A stretch of DNA of 64,000 nt from Actinomycetes bacterium (GCA_023392635.1 JAEVYS010000071.1:1-64000), one strand, 5' to 3'; shown: positions 7,980 to 21,095, numbered from the stretch's first letter. Notes: generated by a model from the letters alone, not told the origin. Numbers and translations are program-made.

Positions 7980-8624
7980 GTGCAACTGGTGAAGTCGAGG
8001 CAGCGCGTGGCGGAGCACGGAGAGGTGTTCACCCCACCGTGGATGGTCGAGGCCATGCTCGATCTGCTAGGGCACGAGTCCGAGCGGATCGACTCTCGTG
8101 TTCTCGAGCCTGCATGCGGGTCGGGCAACTTCCTTGTGCCGGTGCTGAAGCGCAAGCTTGCGACGGTTCATGGCCGCTACGGGAGGAGCAGCTTCGAACG
8201 CTCACATCACGCGCTCTTTGCCCTGATGTCCGTCTACGGCATCGAACTACTCGAAGACAACGTGCGTGAGTGTCGCCAGAACTTGCTAGCGGTGTTCTCC
8301 GACTACCTCAAGGTGGAAGCCGCCACGGAGTGGCACCGTGCTGCGGCGGCAGTTGTCGAGCTGAACATCGTGCACGGGGACGCGTTATCAATGACAACGC
8401 GCAGCGCGACCCCTGAACCGTTCACTTTCGCGGAGTGGGCCTACCTGGGGAAGGGTGTCTATCGCCGCCGTGACTTCCAATACGATAAGCTCACGCAGAT
8501 GTCCTCCTTCGGCGACGAGTTGCCGATCGGGGATCCCGGCAAGCACGAGATCTTCATGCCGACCAGAGATCACGGCTCTCTCTCCGTGTCGGACATCGCA
8601 AGAGCGGGCGGCTTCGGTGAGTGA
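7980..8624 (+). CDS. N6-adenine DNA methyltransferase-like protein, short (first of pair)
   Basis: 214 residues from GTG. EVFTPPWMVEAMLDLL (residues 15-30) and VLEPACGSGNFLVPVL (41-56) are motifs X and I that bind S-adenosylmethionine; NIVHGDALSM follows near 130. No catalytic (N/D)PPY is visible, so by itself it may not methylate. It overlaps the next methyltransferase gene by 8 nt, so the two are made together and may form a heterodimer, or this may be a modification/specificity partner. It opens a cluster of methyltransferases, helicase and GHKL ATPase. Confidence 0.75.
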   Translation: MQLVKSRQRVAEHGEVFTPPWMVEAMLDLLGHESERIDSRVLEPACGSGNFLVPVLKRKLATVHGRYGRSSFERSHHALFALMSVYGIELLEDNVRECRQNLLAVFSDYLKVEAATEWHRAAAAVVELNIVHGDALSMTTRSATPEPFTFAEWAYLGKGVYRRRDFQYDKLTQMSSFGDELPIGDPGKHEIFMPTRDHGSLSVSDIARAGGFGE

Positions 8625-10288
8625 GCAGGTTCCGTTCAGTCTCCGCAACCGCAATCCTGACGTATTGACATGTATTGCCAGCCTGTCGAATGACGAGGTA
8701 TTCACGCCTCCGGAGTTTGCCAACCGCATGCTCGATGTCGTCGCGGACGCCTGGGCGCGCGCACACGACGGTGCGAACATCTGGGCGAACCCATCGGTGC
8801 GTTTTCTTGATCCGTGCACGAAGTCAGGCGTCTTCCTTCGCGAGATCACAGCTCGCCTCGTCGCGGGGCTGGCGGACACCATCCCCGAGCTTGACGATCG
8901 TGTCGATCACATTCTCACCCAACAGGTCTTCGGTATCGGCATTACTCAACTCACCAGCCTGATCGCTCGGCGCAGCGTCTACTGCTCGAAGTGGGCTAAC
9001 GGCAGGCATTCTGTCGCCAAGTCATTCGAGACTGAGGACGGCAACATCTGGTTCGAGCCGATGGAGCACACCTGGGTCGGGGGTACTGAGTGGGTCGAAA
9101 CCGCAGACGAAGACGGAAGCCCTGTCAAGAGGTCGATCAACGGTCGGTGCCACTACTGCGGGGCTAGTCAGAAGTCGCTCGACCGCGGCGAGGATCTAGA
9201 GTCCCATGCCTACGCGTTCATTCACACTGACGACATCCAGGCTCGGGTCGCCGAGCAATTCGGAGCCACCATGCAGTTCGACGTCATCATCGGCAACCCG
9301 CCTTACCAACTCTCCGACGGGGGGCAAGGAGCGAGCGCTGTACCGATCTATAACAAGTTCGTCGACCAGGCGAAATCCCTCGATCCGAGGTTCCTCACGA
9401 TGGTCATCCCATCGCGGTGGTTCTTCGGCGGGCGCGGACTCGACAGCTTCAGGAAGTCCATGCTCGAGGACCGTCGCATCCGCCGGCTGGTGGACTTTCC
9501 TGACAGCCGACAGGGCTTTGAGAGCGTCGACGTCGCCGGCGGTGTTTGCTACTTCCTCTGGGAGCGTGACAACCCTGGAGACTGCGAGGTCGTCACAAAC
9601 GACGTGCGAGGTCACCAGTCAAGGAGCGTGCGGCCTCTGCTGGAGCCGGGGGCTCATATCTTCATCCGCAACAACGAGAGTCTCGCGATCCTTAGGAAGA
9701 TCGTTCGCACGGAGACCGGTGGGAGTGGGATCGTCCTGCCACCGAATCGTCGGTTTGAGCGGCAAGTCAGCGGGCAAAAACCGTTCGGGTTGCGCACCTT
9801 CTATAGGGGAGCCGAAAGGAAGGCACGTCCAGACGATGTTGTCGTTCTGCAGAGCGGTGGACGGGCGTGGGCTAGGCGGAACTCGATTCGCGACGGCGTG
9901 GACTTGATCGACAAATGGAAGGTATTTACGTCGAAGTCCTCGTCCGAGCATGCAGGCCAGGCTGACAAGAACGGCATGCGACGCGTGCTCTCACTGTCGG
10001 GGGTGCTGTCCCCCGGATCGGTCATGACCGAGACGTACGTCATTCTCGGGGCTTTCGACTCGGAGGAGGAGGCCCGCAACTGCTTCTCCTACGCCAGGAC
10101 CAAGTTCTTCAGGTTCCTCGTTGCCACCAGAACTTCTGCCCAGGACCTCCCACGATCTGCGTACTCATTCGTTCCGCTTCAAGACTTCTCTCAGGCCTGG
10201 ACTGACGAAGACCTCTACTCCAAGTACGCGCTGTCAGACGATGAGGTTGATCTGATCGAGTCGACGATTCGCCCGATGGGGACCGCGG

Positions 10289-10296
<8 letters not shown>
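8617..10296 (+). CDS. Eco57I-type N6-adenine DNA methyltransferase
   Basis: 559 residues from the GTG at 8617, overlapping the previous stop. EVFTPPEFANRMLDVV (motif X), FLDPCTKSGVFLREI (a variant motif I, Thr-Lys-Ser in place of Ala-Cys-Gly) and VIIGNPPYQL near residue 227 (motif IV, catalytic NPPY). A Cys pair, CHYCGAS near 172, suggests a small zinc knuckle. The C-terminal ~250 residues resemble the target-recognition part of Eco57I/TaqI-type enzymes. It likely methylates adenine in a specific sequence, marking self DNA for the helicase-nuclease encoded next. Confidence 0.85.
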
Positions 10297-12829
<2,533 letters not shown>

Positions 12830-12854
12830 AGCGGGCAGTCGTGGGCGCGCGAGG

Positions 12855-14870
12855 CTACTCGTAGGTCTCCCGCTGGTACTCGACGGCCTGCTCCGGGAAT
12901 TGGAGGCGATGGACGAGGTCCTTCAGGATGATGAGGTCACATTGGTGAGCTCCGGACTCCGGGTCCTGGAGGATGTGCGTGATCCCATGCGACTCGCGAC
13001 GAGGAAGGTTCTCCGGGACGATCAGGCTCGTGATCGCATACTTCAGTTTCCAGTCCTTGCCCATCTCCCATGCGACACACAGGTCGATGTCATTGAGGTT
13101 CTTCTCCTGGGTATCGAGGTCTCCGATGAGCCCATCAAGAGAGAACTTGTACTCAAGGATCCGTGGAGTGGTTCGCTTACCGAGCAACGTGGCGAGCACA
13201 TCGTCGTGAATGCCGAACGGGTTGGCCAGTTCGTCGTAGATGAGGTGCGCGGGGTCGTCAGCTTTGAACGAAATCCGGTAAAGGCTGTCATATGTGAGTC
13301 GCTCGTTCGTGCTCAGAATCTCGAGCCCTCGGACCACACCACCCGACAGTAGTTCGTGAAAGAGCGCGATAACGTCCTGCTCGCGAGTAGGCTCCGAGGT
13401 AATCGGAAGGGTCCTGGTGGGCAGGAAGAACTGTGATCCGTCAATCGAGAGCGGAGAGTCCACCTCATGCTGAAGCGTCTGCACTTTCCACTCTTGGATC
13501 TTGAGCTGTCGCCCCAAGTCAGGGGCAGTCCCGGGATTCTTCCGTATGGAGCTGCGAAGGCGGGAGATCGGGCCTTCGACAATTGCTCGGGCGGCGGCCG
13601 TCGCGAAGTCCTGAAGGTCCTTGGCGAATCCCTTCCTGCCGAGGTCAGGGGTGTAGTTGCTGAAGTGGACTGTGAAGTGAACCTGATTCTGGCGACCTAC
13701 GTATCGGACGAGGGGAACCTGCACCGTCTCCCCCTGAGGCATACGATTCGCTCCCAGCTGGATGCCGGGCCGCACCACATGCGTGTTGAGCCGGACGCCG
13801 AGCTTCTCGTCCAGCTGGCTCCACAGCTTCGCTGAGTAGCCGTACTCGACCTCGATCCTCGGGATGTACTGCTCAAGCACCTTCGAATGCTGAGTTGCTA
13901 GGTCCTCCCCCAACAACGCGGGCAACTCGCTGCTGTCCCAGGCATCCCAGATGAAGTCAAGCTCCTTGAACTTCCCAGGCACGCGCTGAGGGTCGCCAAA
14001 CTTGTCCAGTGCCTGGAGCTTGGCCGACTCAACCACACGGATCTGAGCAAACTTTCCCCCGCGCTCACGAAGCCAGAAGTACAGAGGATCGATGCAAGTT
14101 GCTTCTGTTGTAGACCCTTCTGAGACGCAAATCACGTCCACCTGCACTGGGGATGCGGTCGCCGCTGCCTGCTCACCTGTAGCCCGAATCTGGCCCATGC
14201 CCGTCTTCACCCGCAGCACGGTTTGCCAGGTATCGGCATCCTTGATGCCGGGCCAGGTCAGCTTGGACGGGAAGCTAGTGTCGTCGAAGCGCAGCGTCAT
14301 AGTTGTCCCCGCATCGATCTCGGCGAATTGCGGATCTGCATCGGGATCGTCATCAGGTTCAACCAGCGGAGGCGGCGCCTCTGCGTCGGAGGTGGTCCAC
14401 GATCGTGCGCCGATCATATGGCCGGCAGCGGAGAAACCGGGCCGCTTGGTGTGTACCCGGAGGCCGTTGAAGCCGTAAGCGAGATAGCTCGCCCCAACAC
14501 CCTTGTGGCCCCGCGTGTCCTGGTTCGTGTCCTTGAAGGAGTAGTTGGGCGTCAAGAAGAGCTTGAACTCCTCAGCAGTCATCCCAATGCCATTGTCCGT
14601 GACCGTAAGGAGGTTCGAGTCGAGGTCCACTATCACGCGGACCAGAGGGTGGTAGGTCCGTCCCTCTGCACGCTCTTCATCAGCCCGCTCCTCGACGGCA
14701 TCCAGCGCGTTCTGAATGAGTTCACTGAACGGGTCGTACCATCCAACGTACGAACTTAGGATGTTGCGGATCTCGCGTTTGATTGCTTTGTCCGCCCAAG
14801 CCTTCTGATTCGCGTCGTGGCCGTTGGCCGGCTCAGTCACCAGCGGGTTGAACGCGTCGAATGCGCACAT
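12855..14870 (-). CDS. GHKL (MutL/Hsp90-type) ATPase of the restriction-like cluster
   Basis: 671 residues with the three GHKL signatures: ELIQNALDAVE (50-60), TDNGIGM (91-97) and RGHKGVGASYLAYGF (120-134). The remaining ~500 residues match no domain I can name. It is convergent with the helicase gene, 25 bp apart. GHKL ATPases linked to SF2 helicases and methyltransferases in restriction-modification loci were described by Iyer, Abhiman and Aravind (2008, MutL homologues and MORC origins). A role as ATP-gated clamp or sensor in the same system is inferred. Confidence 0.8.
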   Translation of the reverse strand: MCAFDAFNPLVTEPANGHDANQKAWADKAIKREIRNILSSYVGWYDPFSELIQNALDAVEERADEERAEGRTYHPLVRVIVDLDSNLLTVTDNGIGMTAEEFKLFLTPNYSFKDTNQDTRGHKGVGASYLAYGFNGLRVHTKRPGFSAAGHMIGARSWTTSDAEAPPPLVEPDDDPDADPQFAEIDAGTTMTLRFDDTSFPSKLTWPGIKDADTWQTVLRVKTGMGQIRATGEQAAATASPVQVDVICVSEGSTTEATCIDPLYFWLRERGGKFAQIRVVESAKLQALDKFGDPQRVPGKFKELDFIWDAWDSSELPALLGEDLATQHSKVLEQYIPRIEVEYGYSAKLWSQLDEKLGVRLNTHVVRPGIQLGANRMPQGETVQVPLVRYVGRQNQVHFTVHFSNYTPDLGRKGFAKDLQDFATAAARAIVEGPISRLRSSIRKNPGTAPDLGRQLKIQEWKVQTLQHEVDSPLSIDGSQFFLPTRTLPITSEPTREQDVIALFHELLSGGVVRGLEILSTNERLTYDSLYRISFKADDPAHLIYDELANPFGIHDDVLATLLGKRTTPRILEYKFSLDGLIGDLDTQEKNLNDIDLCVAWEMGKDWKLKYAITSLIVPENLPRRESHGITHILQDPESGAHQCDLIILKDLVHRLQFPEQAVEYQRETYE

Positions 14871-15209
14871 GTCGCGATGCTAGCGCCCCTGGCCGTGGGC
14901 GGGGAGAGGCAACTCTGAGGGTCGGGAGCGAGTCTGATGTTGTCGGTGCCTCTGTGGCACTTGGCGCAGTCGAAAGCTGGGCGACTGCGGTCGCAGTGCG
15001 AACTCGGGCATGAGGGAACAGGACAAGAGTTGCAGAGTGGCGGTGCGATGGATGGTCCATGATCAGTGCATGCAGGGCATGGCGACTGAGGATCTGGTCG
15101 CCTTCGCTCGAAACCAGTTCGGCTGCGGTGGCGCAACATCTCGCCGCGCCGTCTCGACTACCTCCCTGCGACCCACCTGGACTACCTCGCCAAGGTCGAG
15201 GAGGAAGGC
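14871..15209. other. Gap without a gene
   Basis: Upstream of the GHKL gene, so its promoter should lie here (minus strand). Nothing else recognised; the short open frames are Arg/Pro-rich shadows. Confidence 0.5.
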
Positions 15210-15690
15210 CTACGCACCCCCGCCGACGGGAGGTGACCCGGCCAGGGTCAGCGCACAGGTCCAGAAGGAGCCCGCCGTGAGGGCAGTGACGTCCCGGAGT
15301 CCAGGAACCTCCACCGGGATGCGGACGTACGAATCCTCCATGGGCACCCCGAGTTGCCCGTACTTGTTATCGCCCCAGCACTGGACGGTTCCGCCGGCCG
15401 CAACGGCGCAGGTGTGCCACCGGCCGGCCGCAATGGCGGTCACGCCGCTCAATCCCGGTACCAGGGTGGGTGTCGCCCGGTATGTGGGGGTGCCGTCGCC
15501 AAGCTGTCCTTCATGGACGTAGCCCCAGCACAGTACGGTTCCGTCCGCCAACGCGCATTTGTGCTCGTAGCCCGCACTAATGGCTGTCACCCCGCTCAGC
15601 CCTGGGCAACTCGACGGGAGTGAGGTGATCGGTGGTTCCACCGTCGATCTCGCCGTACTGATATGCGCCCCAGCATTTCACCGAAGTTGA
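15210..15690 (-). pseudogene. RCC1-repeat protein fragment (frameshifted)
   Basis: The main frame (15210-15641) has RCC1 blades: GVTAISAGYEHKCALADGTV, LCWGYVHEGQLGDGT, then AIAAGRWHTCAVAAGGTVQC and CWGDNKYGQLG. A further blade lies upstream in another frame (VKCWGAYQYGEIDGGTTDHL), separated by a one-base insertion near 15605. There is no signal peptide and the protein is much shorter than a full seven-blade propeller. RCC1-like repeats usually mediate protein binding at the surface. It abuts the SUFU remnant, so this is a recombined scar. Confidence 0.7.
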
Positions 15691-16024
15691 TGATGTTGCC
15701 GTAGCTAAAAGGGCAGTCATGGCGCAGGTGTTGTGCGAGGTGGGCGATCGCAAGGACCCGAGCCGGGTCGTGCTACCTCACGCAGATGGACAACTCGGGG
15801 CGGCCGGTACGCCACGCTTCCTGGTTGGACAGCGACAACCCGTAGGTCAGTCCAAGGATCAGGCCCTTTTCCGGGAGGTCGTGATAGCCGATGGCGGTTA
15901 TCCCGTGGTGACCGGGGAAGGTGGACGTCACTGGCCAGAAGTCCGGCTCGACCCCGCCGCTAAGGGCGTCGAGATGGGCGAGGTAACGCTCGACGCGGGT
16001 CGGAGTTTCGATCACGGGCGGCAT
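15640..16024 (-). pseudogene. SUFU-domain protein remnant with in-frame amber codon
   Basis: Starts MPPVIETPTRVERYLAHLDA. GLTYGLSLSNQEAWRTGRPE and LSICVR are typical of suppressor-of-fused (SUFU) domain proteins, often found as immunity proteins of polymorphic toxins. A TAG at 15773-15775 interrupts it, but the same frame continues with HDPARVLAIAHLAQHLRHDC and PFSYGNIINFGE, which is further SUFU sequence. The end runs into RCC1-type sequence. Inactive. Confidence 0.65.
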
Positions 16025-16106
16025 CCTCCCGCAGATGTGGTCCCAGGCGCCGGTCTTCCTGCACCTAGCGCCCGTGGGTGTGCCTGGTGGTGGCGGCTTG
16101 CATCGA

Positions 16107-16472
16107 ATGTCGGGCACCATGTGGCTTGTGTCGCCCGAGTTCCCGCCGGATGCCATTGTGGATGCCATCAGCGCGTTCTTCGCGGAGCACGATCTCGTGC
16201 ACCTAGAGCTGCCTTCGGGATGGTTCGGCCGGCCCTACCACAACTTGCACCAGCTCACGAGCGCATCGGCCGAGGGCGGTCGCGTGCAGGTGCGCCTGGA
16301 CACGACCCAACTACTCGTGCTCGATGCCACGCAGGTTCGCGTCGACGGTCCAGTCTTGCATGTGGATATCCGCGGTGGATCGTGGGACTGGGTCGAGTAC
16401 GGACGCCAGGACAAGCATCACGAGAGGCTCGAACCAGGATCCCTCAAGTTCCACGCTACAAACGACCGATAA
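16107..16472 (+). CDS. Hypothetical protein
   Basis: 121 residues from MSGTMWLVSPEFPPDAIVDA. Predominantly soluble, alternating strands and helices (VQVRLDTTQLLVLDATQVRV), with a charged C-terminus. It lies divergent to the SUFU remnant, so it might be an immunity-type gene from the same cargo, but no family is recognised. The frame is open upstream to 16035; 16107 is chosen because the upstream part is low-complexity. Confidence 0.45.
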   Translation: MSGTMWLVSPEFPPDAIVDAISAFFAEHDLVHLELPSGWFGRPYHNLHQLTSASAEGGRVQVRLDTTQLLVLDATQVRVDGPVLHVDIRGGSWDWVEYGRQDKHHERLEPGSLKFHATNDR

Positions 16473-16894
16473 CCCTCGACGCTTGCCGAGCAAGGCCATC
16501 CCGCGCAGTGCGGCATGAGCGCGAGTTCGGCCAAGGCGACCTTGGTGGTGTAGGCATCGTGATCGGAGAGGCGATTCCAGGCGGCGTCTTCGGCAATGAT
16601 CCGGGCGGTGCAGTGGGCCTGCGCGCTGGCCGGGACCGCTGTGGTCGGCTAGCCCCTCACAGGTGATTGGGGAAAGGGACTAAGCCGGAAACACTGACTA
16701 GATCGGCCGGGCCTGCCACGCGAGCCTGACCAGGGCCCCGAGGACGGCCTCGTAACGGATGCGAGTCGCCAAGCGTCCCCTCGGACCGGAGCGGACTACC
16801 TGCACAAAGCGTTGGCGACAGCTGCCGCACCGTGACCTCACCAACAGTAGAGTCGGCGAGGACAAGATCCACTCGGAAGGCGGCAGATTCGGCC
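16473..16894. other. Gap without a gene upstream of the STAND gene
   Basis: No coding sequence recognised. It should contain the promoter of the STAND gene, but no confident promoter elements could be assigned. Confidence 0.45.
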
Positions 16895-19441
16895 ATGAGC
16901 TTCAGCACCCAGCGCCTCACCTGTTTCGCGCTCATTTCCGCCATGGAAGCCGACATGCGGATCGCTATGCAAGTCGCCGCGGGGGACGTTTCTCCCGAGT
17001 CTGTCTTGCCCGCCGACCGAGTGATGGCAGCTCAAGACCGACGTGCCAAGGCCGGACTGCGCCACGCCCGCACGCTGAGCGGCGTACTTGACTACCTCGA
17101 CTTCGGTCACATTTACGAGGCGCTGCGCGCGGTGCGCGGAAAAATACCGCCGGAAACCGACAATGCGCTAGAAGCAATCAAGCTTCATGTTGCAAAGCTC
17201 ATCGATATACGCAACCGGGTCGCGCATACCCGGCCCATGGAGCTCGATGACACTTCCATCCTTCTTGACGTGGCTACAACCATCCTTGAGGCAGACCCCA
17301 AGTGTTGGCTTGAGCTTGACTCAACTGTCACGCATCTGAAAGCTGATCCAGCCTACGTGCTGGGGCTGACGATAACGCTGCCTAAAGACGATCCGCGTGG
17401 CCCCCAGCACAATTTGCCGATACCGGATTTTGATGAGACCGGATTCTTGGGCAGGAAGAAGGAGCTTCTCACCATCAAGCGCCGGCTTCTTGGCGCGTAC
17501 CCCGTTGTGTCCGTCTTGGGAGATGGAGGGGTTGGGAAGACCGCCATCGCCCTCAAGGCAGCGTATGATATTCTCGGTGACCCAGAGTGCCCGTTCGAAG
17601 CAATCGTGTGGGTCACAGCGAAAGCAACGATCCTTACGCCGCACGAGATTCAGCGAGTGAGCGGAGCCATCGAGAACTCACTTGGGCTCTTCGCTGCTGC
17701 CTCGCAGGAGCTCGGACCCGGTGCCGAGGACCCAGTCGAAGAGCTTTATGCATATCTGGGGACGTTCAAGATCCTTCTGATTCTTGACAATCTTGAAACG
17801 GTCCTCGATGCCGCTCTTCGAAACTTCCTCCTCGAGCTGCCGGTGGGAAGCAAGGTGCTCTTGACGAGCCGAATCGCAGTCGGCGTTGAGAACCCGGTGC
17901 CTCTCGAGCCGCTCACCCATGACGAGTCGAAGGCGCTGCTCAAGGCGCTCGGCAAGTCGCGCAACGTGCGGTTCATCGAAAAGATGGACTCCGCGGCGAC
18001 GGATAGATACGTCGATCGAATGGCTGGCCACCCTGCATACATTAAGTGGTTCGTAAGTGGGATCCAGGCGGGTTCACGGCCCGAGGAGCTGATCAACAAC
18101 AACGGCTTGCTACTTGATTTCTGCATGTCCAATGTCTACAAGCACCTAATCGCCGACGCGCGGCGTGCCCTCGAGTGCATGCAGGTCCTCCCCGGCCCGC
18201 GGAATCAGGCCGAACTAGCGTACTTGGGCGAGTTCACTGCTCGCGAAATTCAAAGTGCCTTGCTCGCCCTCCTGACCACCAACTTCATTTCTATGACGCA
18301 CTCGTCGGATGAGACGTTCGATACGTCCTACCACCTGAGTGAGTTTGCTCAACAATACCTAGACAAGCATCATCCAGTGAGTCCAACTCGCCGCGCTGAT
18401 ATCGTTTCTCGTGGAGAGCAACTGCGAGAGTGGGGGGCGCTCCTCAGTGAGGAAGTAGAGAAGACGCCATTCTCTCCCTTGGTTGTGAACATTCGGAGCA
18501 AGGGGGATGTCGGCGTCGCTCGCCTATTGCGCGAGGCGATCGCCAGTTCCGAACTCGACTTTGAGGGTGCAATCAGCCACTGCAAGGACGCTCAGTCACT
18601 CGCGCCCGGCTACTACGAGCCCTGGCGCGTCGAAGGATTGATACATTCGCGAGCCTCTGATGTCGACGCGGCCGCATCCGCCTACCTTCACGCCCTTGAG
18701 CTTGCCCCCGAGTCTGCCGTGCTCGCGTACCACTATGGCGACTTCCTACTCAACCTCGCAGGAGAGCCTCGCCGCGCCTTGGAGTATCTGCAGCGCGCTG
18801 CTCGTTCAGCCCCCGATTCGTACGAGATTCTGGGCCAGATCGCCTGGAGCCACTACCTGCTTGGAGATTATCGTGCGGCCATCGTGAGCGCGGGTTCGGC
18901 TGCTGTGCAACGTGGTGGTCGAAGTGATGAAGCTACAGGCGCGCTTGCTGTGATTGGTCGAGCTGCGGCCAGGGCCTTAGCCACCGCGAGAGAGAACCAT
19001 TTTAACGATGCCATCGAAGCATTGGAAAATGCTATCGAAATCCTCGACGCGCAGGACGCCACGATTCTTCGGGGCGAAGTGGGGGACTGGTTCATCCTAG
19101 TAGCCGAGGAAGCCGATGCATTAGCTGATCGAGCAGAGGCCAAGACGACAGATCCGGGAAAGCCGTACGCGACAATCAAGGGTCGACAGTACGCGGCCGA
19201 GTTGCGCATGCGGGTTCGCGGAGCGCTGGGTCTGAACCGCGAGGTCGGCTACGTTTCGAACATCCACAGAGAGAATGGCTACGCCTTCTTGCTTCCGGGT
19301 CATCACTTCTTCCACGTGCGTGATTCTGTTGTCCGGTCGGATTGGGACTTGTTGCAGGATGGCGACCTCTGTGTGTTCACAGATGGACCAGCAAGCGACA
19401 AAGGAAAGCGGGCCCAGCGCGTGCGCCTAATGGCTTGGTAG
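16895..19441 (+). CDS. HEPN-STAND ATPase with TPR repeats and a C-terminal cold-shock domain
   Basis: 848 residues from MSFSTQRLTCFALISAMEAD. Residues ~60-125 are helical with LIDIRNRVAH near 106, matching the HEPN ribonuclease motif R-x4-H as in Swt1-like HEPN domains. Residues ~185-400 are an NB-ARC/STAND ATPase: GDGGVGKTAIAL (Walker A, ~209), FKILLILDNLETV (Walker B, ~294), KVLLTSR (sensor). Residues ~530-690 are TPR-like repeats. The last ~65 residues resemble a cold-shock fold: VGYVSNIHRENGYAFLLPGH, FFHVRDSVV, LQDGDLCVF. By analogy with Avs-type STAND defences it would sense a phage signal and trigger RNA cleavage; that is inference. Confidence 0.8.
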   Translation: MSFSTQRLTCFALISAMEADMRIAMQVAAGDVSPESVLPADRVMAAQDRRAKAGLRHARTLSGVLDYLDFGHIYEALRAVRGKIPPETDNALEAIKLHVAKLIDIRNRVAHTRPMELDDTSILLDVATTILEADPKCWLELDSTVTHLKADPAYVLGLTITLPKDDPRGPQHNLPIPDFDETGFLGRKKELLTIKRRLLGAYPVVSVLGDGGVGKTAIALKAAYDILGDPECPFEAIVWVTAKATILTPHEIQRVSGAIENSLGLFAAASQELGPGAEDPVEELYAYLGTFKILLILDNLETVLDAALRNFLLELPVGSKVLLTSRIAVGVENPVPLEPLTHDESKALLKALGKSRNVRFIEKMDSAATDRYVDRMAGHPAYIKWFVSGIQAGSRPEELINNNGLLLDFCMSNVYKHLIADARRALECMQVLPGPRNQAELAYLGEFTAREIQSALLALLTTNFISMTHSSDETFDTSYHLSEFAQQYLDKHHPVSPTRRADIVSRGEQLREWGALLSEEVEKTPFSPLVVNIRSKGDVGVARLLREAIASSELDFEGAISHCKDAQSLAPGYYEPWRVEGLIHSRASDVDAAASAYLHALELAPESAVLAYHYGDFLLNLAGEPRRALEYLQRAARSAPDSYEILGQIAWSHYLLGDYRAAIVSAGSAAVQRGGRSDEATGALAVIGRAAARALATARENHFNDAIEALENAIEILDAQDATILRGEVGDWFILVAEEADALADRAEAKTTDPGKPYATIKGRQYAAELRMRVRGALGLNREVGYVSNIHRENGYAFLLPGHHFFHVRDSVVRSDWDLLQDGDLCVFTDGPASDKGKRAQRVRLMAW

Positions 19442-19596
19442 GTGACGATCGTCGAGGTGCGGAGGGGCTCATGCCCACCCGTCGCTCCGACCTGCGCTCG
19501 TGTGCGGTGCCAGCCGCGTGGCGTTAGGAGGAGTCTTCGACCTCCTGGCAAGCACGACTCTCGGCATGATCGAGCGTTTCGTCGCCCTCGGCCAGC

Positions 19597-19785
19597 TTAA
19601 GTCCACAGTCGGCCGGCTCTGCGCAGGCGTTGCTTGCGTCCGATGATGGCGTTGTATGTGCGGCCAAGGGCGACGGCGAGCATGAGGTCGGTGTCTCGCC
19701 AGGCGATGATCACTCGGTCTTCGGGCTCGGTGAAGGGGCCGGTGACGAGACGGGGCGCGAGGTCTCTGCGGAGCGCCCTCGTCAT
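19597..19785 (-). pseudogene. C-terminal remnant with Myb/SANT-like segment
   Basis: The frame FTEPEDRVIIAWRDTDLMLA then VALGRTYNAIIGRKQRLRRA resembles the 'x-EEDxxI...xLGRTxxAIxxRxxRLR' DNA-binding segment found at the end of some HNH-type proteins. Coding-like sequence continues upstream in frame to about 19870 (DWYSANRVKLRAEYAKQGN) but without a good start, so it is probably a truncated gene. Confidence 0.35.
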
Positions 19786-19879
19786 GGCGTCCGAGTCCGG
19801 AGCGTTGCCCTGTTTGGCGTACTCGGCACGGAGCTTAACTCTGTTGGCGCTGTACCAATCCTTCTCACCTTGTTCATCG

Positions 19880-20335
19880 CGCTACTGAGGGACCACCAGG
19901 CTGCCGAGCGCGAGATGGAGCGCCAAGGCCCGGCTCGCACCAAAGAGCAGGCCGACTAGCAGAACGCTCTAGAGAAGGCCGCACTGTCAGCGCATCACCG
20001 AAAGGCATCCTGGAACTCGAAAGGAAGCTCGCCGAGGCCGGCCCCGAGCTGGAGAAGGTCCTTGGTCGCGAAGCCAATATCCGGGGTGGATACGTCTACC
20101 TCATCTCGAACATCGGCGCGATCGGCGAGGGCATGGTCAAGATCGGGCTACCCGTCGGACAGAACCGCTCGGACCGGGTTCACGACTAGGCGACGCCTCA
20201 GTCCCGTTCCGCTTCGACGTCGCCTCCCTCATCTCTAGTGACGGCGCTGTGGGCCTGGGGACTAGGCTCCGCCAGCCCTTGCCGACTGCGAGTTCCTCTG
20301 AGCGAATCCGGCCGAGGTCACGGCCCTCCTCGCCA
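19880..20335 (+). pseudogene. DUF4041 / GIY-YIG (T5orf172) protein remnant
   Basis: Pieces in several frames: DHQAAEREMERQGPARTKEQ (coiled-coil, DUF4041-like), then REANIRGGYVYLISNIGAIG and EGMVKIGLPVGQNRSDRVHD, a GIY-YIG of the T5orf172/MUG113 type, then GDASVPFRFDVASLISSDGA, VGLGTRLRQPL. The order matches DUF4041-GIY-YIG proteins common in phages, but stops and shifts break it. Decayed gene. Confidence 0.65.
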
Positions 20336-21065
20336 AGATCGACGGATCGCACCTGCTGGAGTACCACCGTGCTACCAAAAGCCGCCGAGTGGCGAGCCTC
20401 TGGCCCACTCCACCCGACGGTGAGGGAGCCAAGCGAAGCCAATCGTCCGGGGCGGAGGAATCCGCACCGATGACTTATGACCGCCGGCAGAGAGCGGTAT
20501 CTGGCGCTGGCGCACCGGCACCACTCTGAACACCGGTATGGCCCGCGGTGCGTGGGATCTCCGACGATGGTCATCAGTCAGGGCGGCGTCTTCGTTCCAC
20601 CCCTCGGCTGTTGGCGAGCTGTTGAAACGGTGGGGCTGAGCCTGAGGGGCAAGTCCATCACCATTTCGTTGAGCCATCGCGCGCTACTCGGGTCGAAACC
20701 GTGGCGGCACCAGGTCGGCTGACACTTCGAGGACACTGGGGACGCCACCCGGGGTCACCCCCCACCCCCTCAACGGATGAGGGCCTGGCGAGGTCGGCCG
20801 GTCAACTCCTGGCTAGGTGCGCTGGCAATCCAGTGTTAGGAGTTCAGGCTTGCCGTTGCAGTGCTTGACCGACGTCGCCGTGCTGGCCTGCGTCGCCTAC
20901 CTTGTGTGCTGGCCCGCCCTCACTTCACCGTCTGCCACGGCGGAGCACCACTCCTCTGCTGGCACTTCCGGGAGCAGTGACAAGGGGATTTGCAGCCTGA
21001 TCGACAACCACGTCGGCGTCAAACGGGTCAGCTGGACGGGTTGTCACTTTCCCACAACAGCTCTT
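20336..21065. other. Right end of island A, no gene recognised
   Basis: Only short, GC-biased shadow frames. The region leads to the attR core at 21090; the last 25 bp encode the swapped stop (HLRSELTT-stop) now ending the tadA middle fragment. Confidence 0.5.
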
Positions 21066-21089
21066 TTAGGTTGTCAGTTCACTCCTTAG

Positions 21090-21095
21090 GTGGAT
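21090..21095. other. attR core of island A
   Basis: GTGGAT, matching 3711-3716. To its right is native tadA (HHIH codons); to its left is island DNA encoding the recombinase's original last residues and stop. Confidence 0.75.
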
